Assembly (NCBI GenBank): GCA_045837725.1
Contig: JBEWZL010000209.1
Location: 372,001 to 436,000 of the forward strand
Length of the DNA stretch: 64,000 nucleotides
Direction of reading: 5' to 3'
Source of the DNA: Vermamoeba vermiformis
Lineage: Eukaryota > Tubulinea > Echinamoebida
The position numbers and the translations under genes are program-made. Positions 62,151 to 64,000 of the stretch are shown piece by piece; the first letter of the stretch is position 1, and each line of letters begins with the position of its first letter. Under the pieces are notes generated by a model. That model searched no databases, was not told where the DNA came from, and saw only the letters and a program-made list of their open reading frames with translations.

Positions 62151-64000
62151 ATGTATTCGCAGACAACAGCACTGCAGAAAATTCACGTTCGAAATCTGTT
62201 CAAGATCTTCGTTCCTTTACGAGGCGAGAACAATTTCAGCGTCAAACTCAATACCACACCAGTATTTGGCGTTGTAATATACGACAAAAATGATGCAAAT
62301 ATATCTTATGAATATCAGCTTCATATGCTTCTTCGAGAACGCAATTATGCGCAAGGAATCGAAACTGAATCTGAAGCGGTTGGATGCTTCAGCTGGGCCA
62401 AAAGAAATGCCGTATTATTTCAAACAGAACAAAATACAAATAATATCGAAGGAGTTATGCTCCGAGTGAAGGTAAATCATGGGATCTTCGATTTTAGAAA
62501 GACAAGTCGGCAGTTGATCAGAATTGTTGTGAACTTGCACGTTGCAAACCAATACGTCCATCAAGGCACGAGTACTTTATGCAAATTATTGCCGAAAAAA
62601 CGAAAGGCAGATAAAAGCAGCGAAAATACCGAAGGTAAGTAATTTAAAATTAACTAAATTCAAATAAAATTGCGTAGGTTACAATTAATTTGATTCATAT
62701 CTATATTATTCGAATAATAATTATTAGAAATTAATTTTCTTTGTTCAGCTGAAGTTGCGATCACGTGGCCCACGGATGAAACTCCGGAAAGCGAGCAACA
62801 CTATCCTGCAATCGATCAACCAGCCAATAATATAAGTCCATATTCCGACTCGGCTATTGAAGTCTACGAAAGTCCTGAAGTTAGTCCGATCCGCATGCCA
62901 AATCTGTTCGCACAACCTTCCTCGTCCTCGATGCTTATTCAAGAAGTAGAAATGTCTAATGTTTTTACCCAGCCGTAAGTATTATAGAATAGCATACTTA
63001 GAGGCATAATAGCTTTTAAAATATGAAACGCAGAGCGAACGACAATAATAGCGAGTGGATGGTGCTGTACAACGGCAATGCGGAAGTCGTGGGCAACTTC
63101 AGAGCACTCAACTTCTACAAGGCATCTGATATCAATATTAAAGAAGACATTAGACTGCTCATGGAAGGTTCGTTGCATTTTTAAGAACTTTTAGACGCGT
63201 GTCTTTTTGACACTTGGGTTTGACATGCGTGCACTTGTGCGCGTTAATTTTACCGTCAGAACAGAGCTAACGCGTAGTACTATTAGATCATAATCCTCGC
63301 GAGGTGATTTTGAAGATCGATGGCGTTGAATACAAGTTCAAAGACAATGTTCAGCACTCAACAAACAAACGATTCGTTGGTTACATTGCACAACAAATCG
63401 AAAGTGTTGTTCCTGAAGCAGTTCAGTTGATCGATGGCATTCTTCATGTGGACTACGAGTCATTGATTCCTTACCTCAGTGAATCGATCAAACAGAACTT
63501 CACTGACATTCAAGGCATCAAATCAGATACTCAGAAACTTGAAGCAGTGTTGAACAATCTTTACGAACAGTTCACCACAGGCGAAAGCAATGCAAAGTCA
63601 AAGACGAAGTCAAATACAAAGTCACGACCGATGAAGGAAAAGTCACGTGTCAATTCCAACACTTTGACAGGATTGGTCAAATCCAAGTGGCAGGTGTTCG
63701 CAGGATTATTGTTATTAGCGGTGATTGGCGTCACTATCGCACTTAGTATTGGCTTAGCATCAAAGTTTAGAGAACAACAGCCGGACGAAGCTAAACCGGT
63801 TCCAAGTACCTACCCGCATTACGAACCGCCAGACGCCTACGGCGAAACAGACGCAAGAACTGCATTAAAATTGTTCTATCAAACAATGAACGGAGATAAC
63901 TGGATAATTAAGACGAATTGGATGAGCAATACTTCGGTGTGTGAATGGTACGGTGTTACTTGTGACGGACCATTTGAATACGAACGCGTTACAGAAGTTC
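62151..64000 (+). CDS. LRR-MYRF-like protein, copy 2, 3' end outside window
   Basis: Exon structure parallels copy 1 exactly: 62151-62634 (484 nt, same length), 62749-62974 (226 nt, same), 63034-63167, 63287-beyond 64000. The N-terminal domain and PKKRKAD NLS are conserved. The linker has diverged (TPESEQHYPAIDQP). KASDINIKEDIRLL keeps the Ser-Lys dyad and RFVGYIAQQIESVVPEAV is unchanged. A TM (FAGLLLLAVIGVTIALSIG) is followed by a variable juxtamembrane stretch. The LRR cap reads ARTALKLFYQTMNGDNW and TSVCEWYGVTC, where the window ends. In-frame Met at 62091 could add 20 residues, but conservation with copy 1 begins at MYSQ. A recent tandem duplication in direct orientation. Confidence 0.87.

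Overview
The window is nuclear DNA of an intron-dense, AT-rich eukaryotic microbe. I infer an amoebozoan protist from the gene mix: a Dicer without helicase, receptor-type kinases with kelch and EGF ectodomains, and a MYRF-like membrane protein family. The sequence does not name the species. Introns are short (mostly 45-110 nt) with gtaagt/gtacgt donors and ctaat/ctaac branch sites. Genes are packed closely on both strands. Splice sites below were called by eye from consensus and frame continuity.

Layout. 1-6.5 kb: the 3' part of a bacterial-type topoisomerase III, a DUF1295 membrane reductase, a small secreted/TM protein, and a damaged FAD amino-acid oxidase. 6.8-10.8 kb: a flavin amine oxidase with a roughly 1 kb TIR element in one intron. 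11-16 kb: a two-TM protein and a TFIIIC WD40 subunit (GTF3C2-like). 16.2-16.9 kb: a clean MITE with 43-bp perfect TIRs. 17.1-22.4 kb: a helicase-less Dicer and a small GTPase fused to a pseudokinase. 22.5-31 kb: RAB7, a DUSP23-like phosphatase, IMP3, an LYR protein, RPA1, a small Cys/His protein and dephospho-CoA kinase. 31.2-36.7 kb: an ATAD5/ELG1 clamp unloader and an OARD1 macrodomain hydrolase. 36.8-46.7 kb: a serine carboxypeptidase, a kelch-EGF-TM receptor kinase and an alpha/beta hydrolase fused to a polytopic membrane domain. 47-59.3 kb: two cytochromes P450, a GNAT-like/ACBP protein, a PLP decarboxylase and two tandem START lipid-binding proteins. 59.5-64 kb: a tandem pair of LRR-bearing MYRF-like proteins, the second cut by the window end.

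The most unusual content is the last pair. Each gene encodes a Lys/Arg-tailed N-terminal domain with an SV40-like NLS and an acidic linker. These are followed by a phage-type intramolecular chaperone (S74) domain with the MYRF Ser-Lys self-cleavage dyad, one TM helix, and a plant-type leucine-rich-repeat ectodomain. The arrangement predicts a one-protein receptor whose autoproteolysis releases a transcription factor. Also notable are the GTPase-pseudokinase fusion, a Dicer whose first RNase III site looks dead, and a 12-base palindrome (TGACACGTGTCA) found exactly in introns of three unrelated genes.

Most housekeeping genes form DNA replication/repair (topoisomerase, RPA1, ATAD5, OARD1) and RNA biology (TFIIIC, IMP3, Dicer) sets. 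They lie next to each other without being operons.
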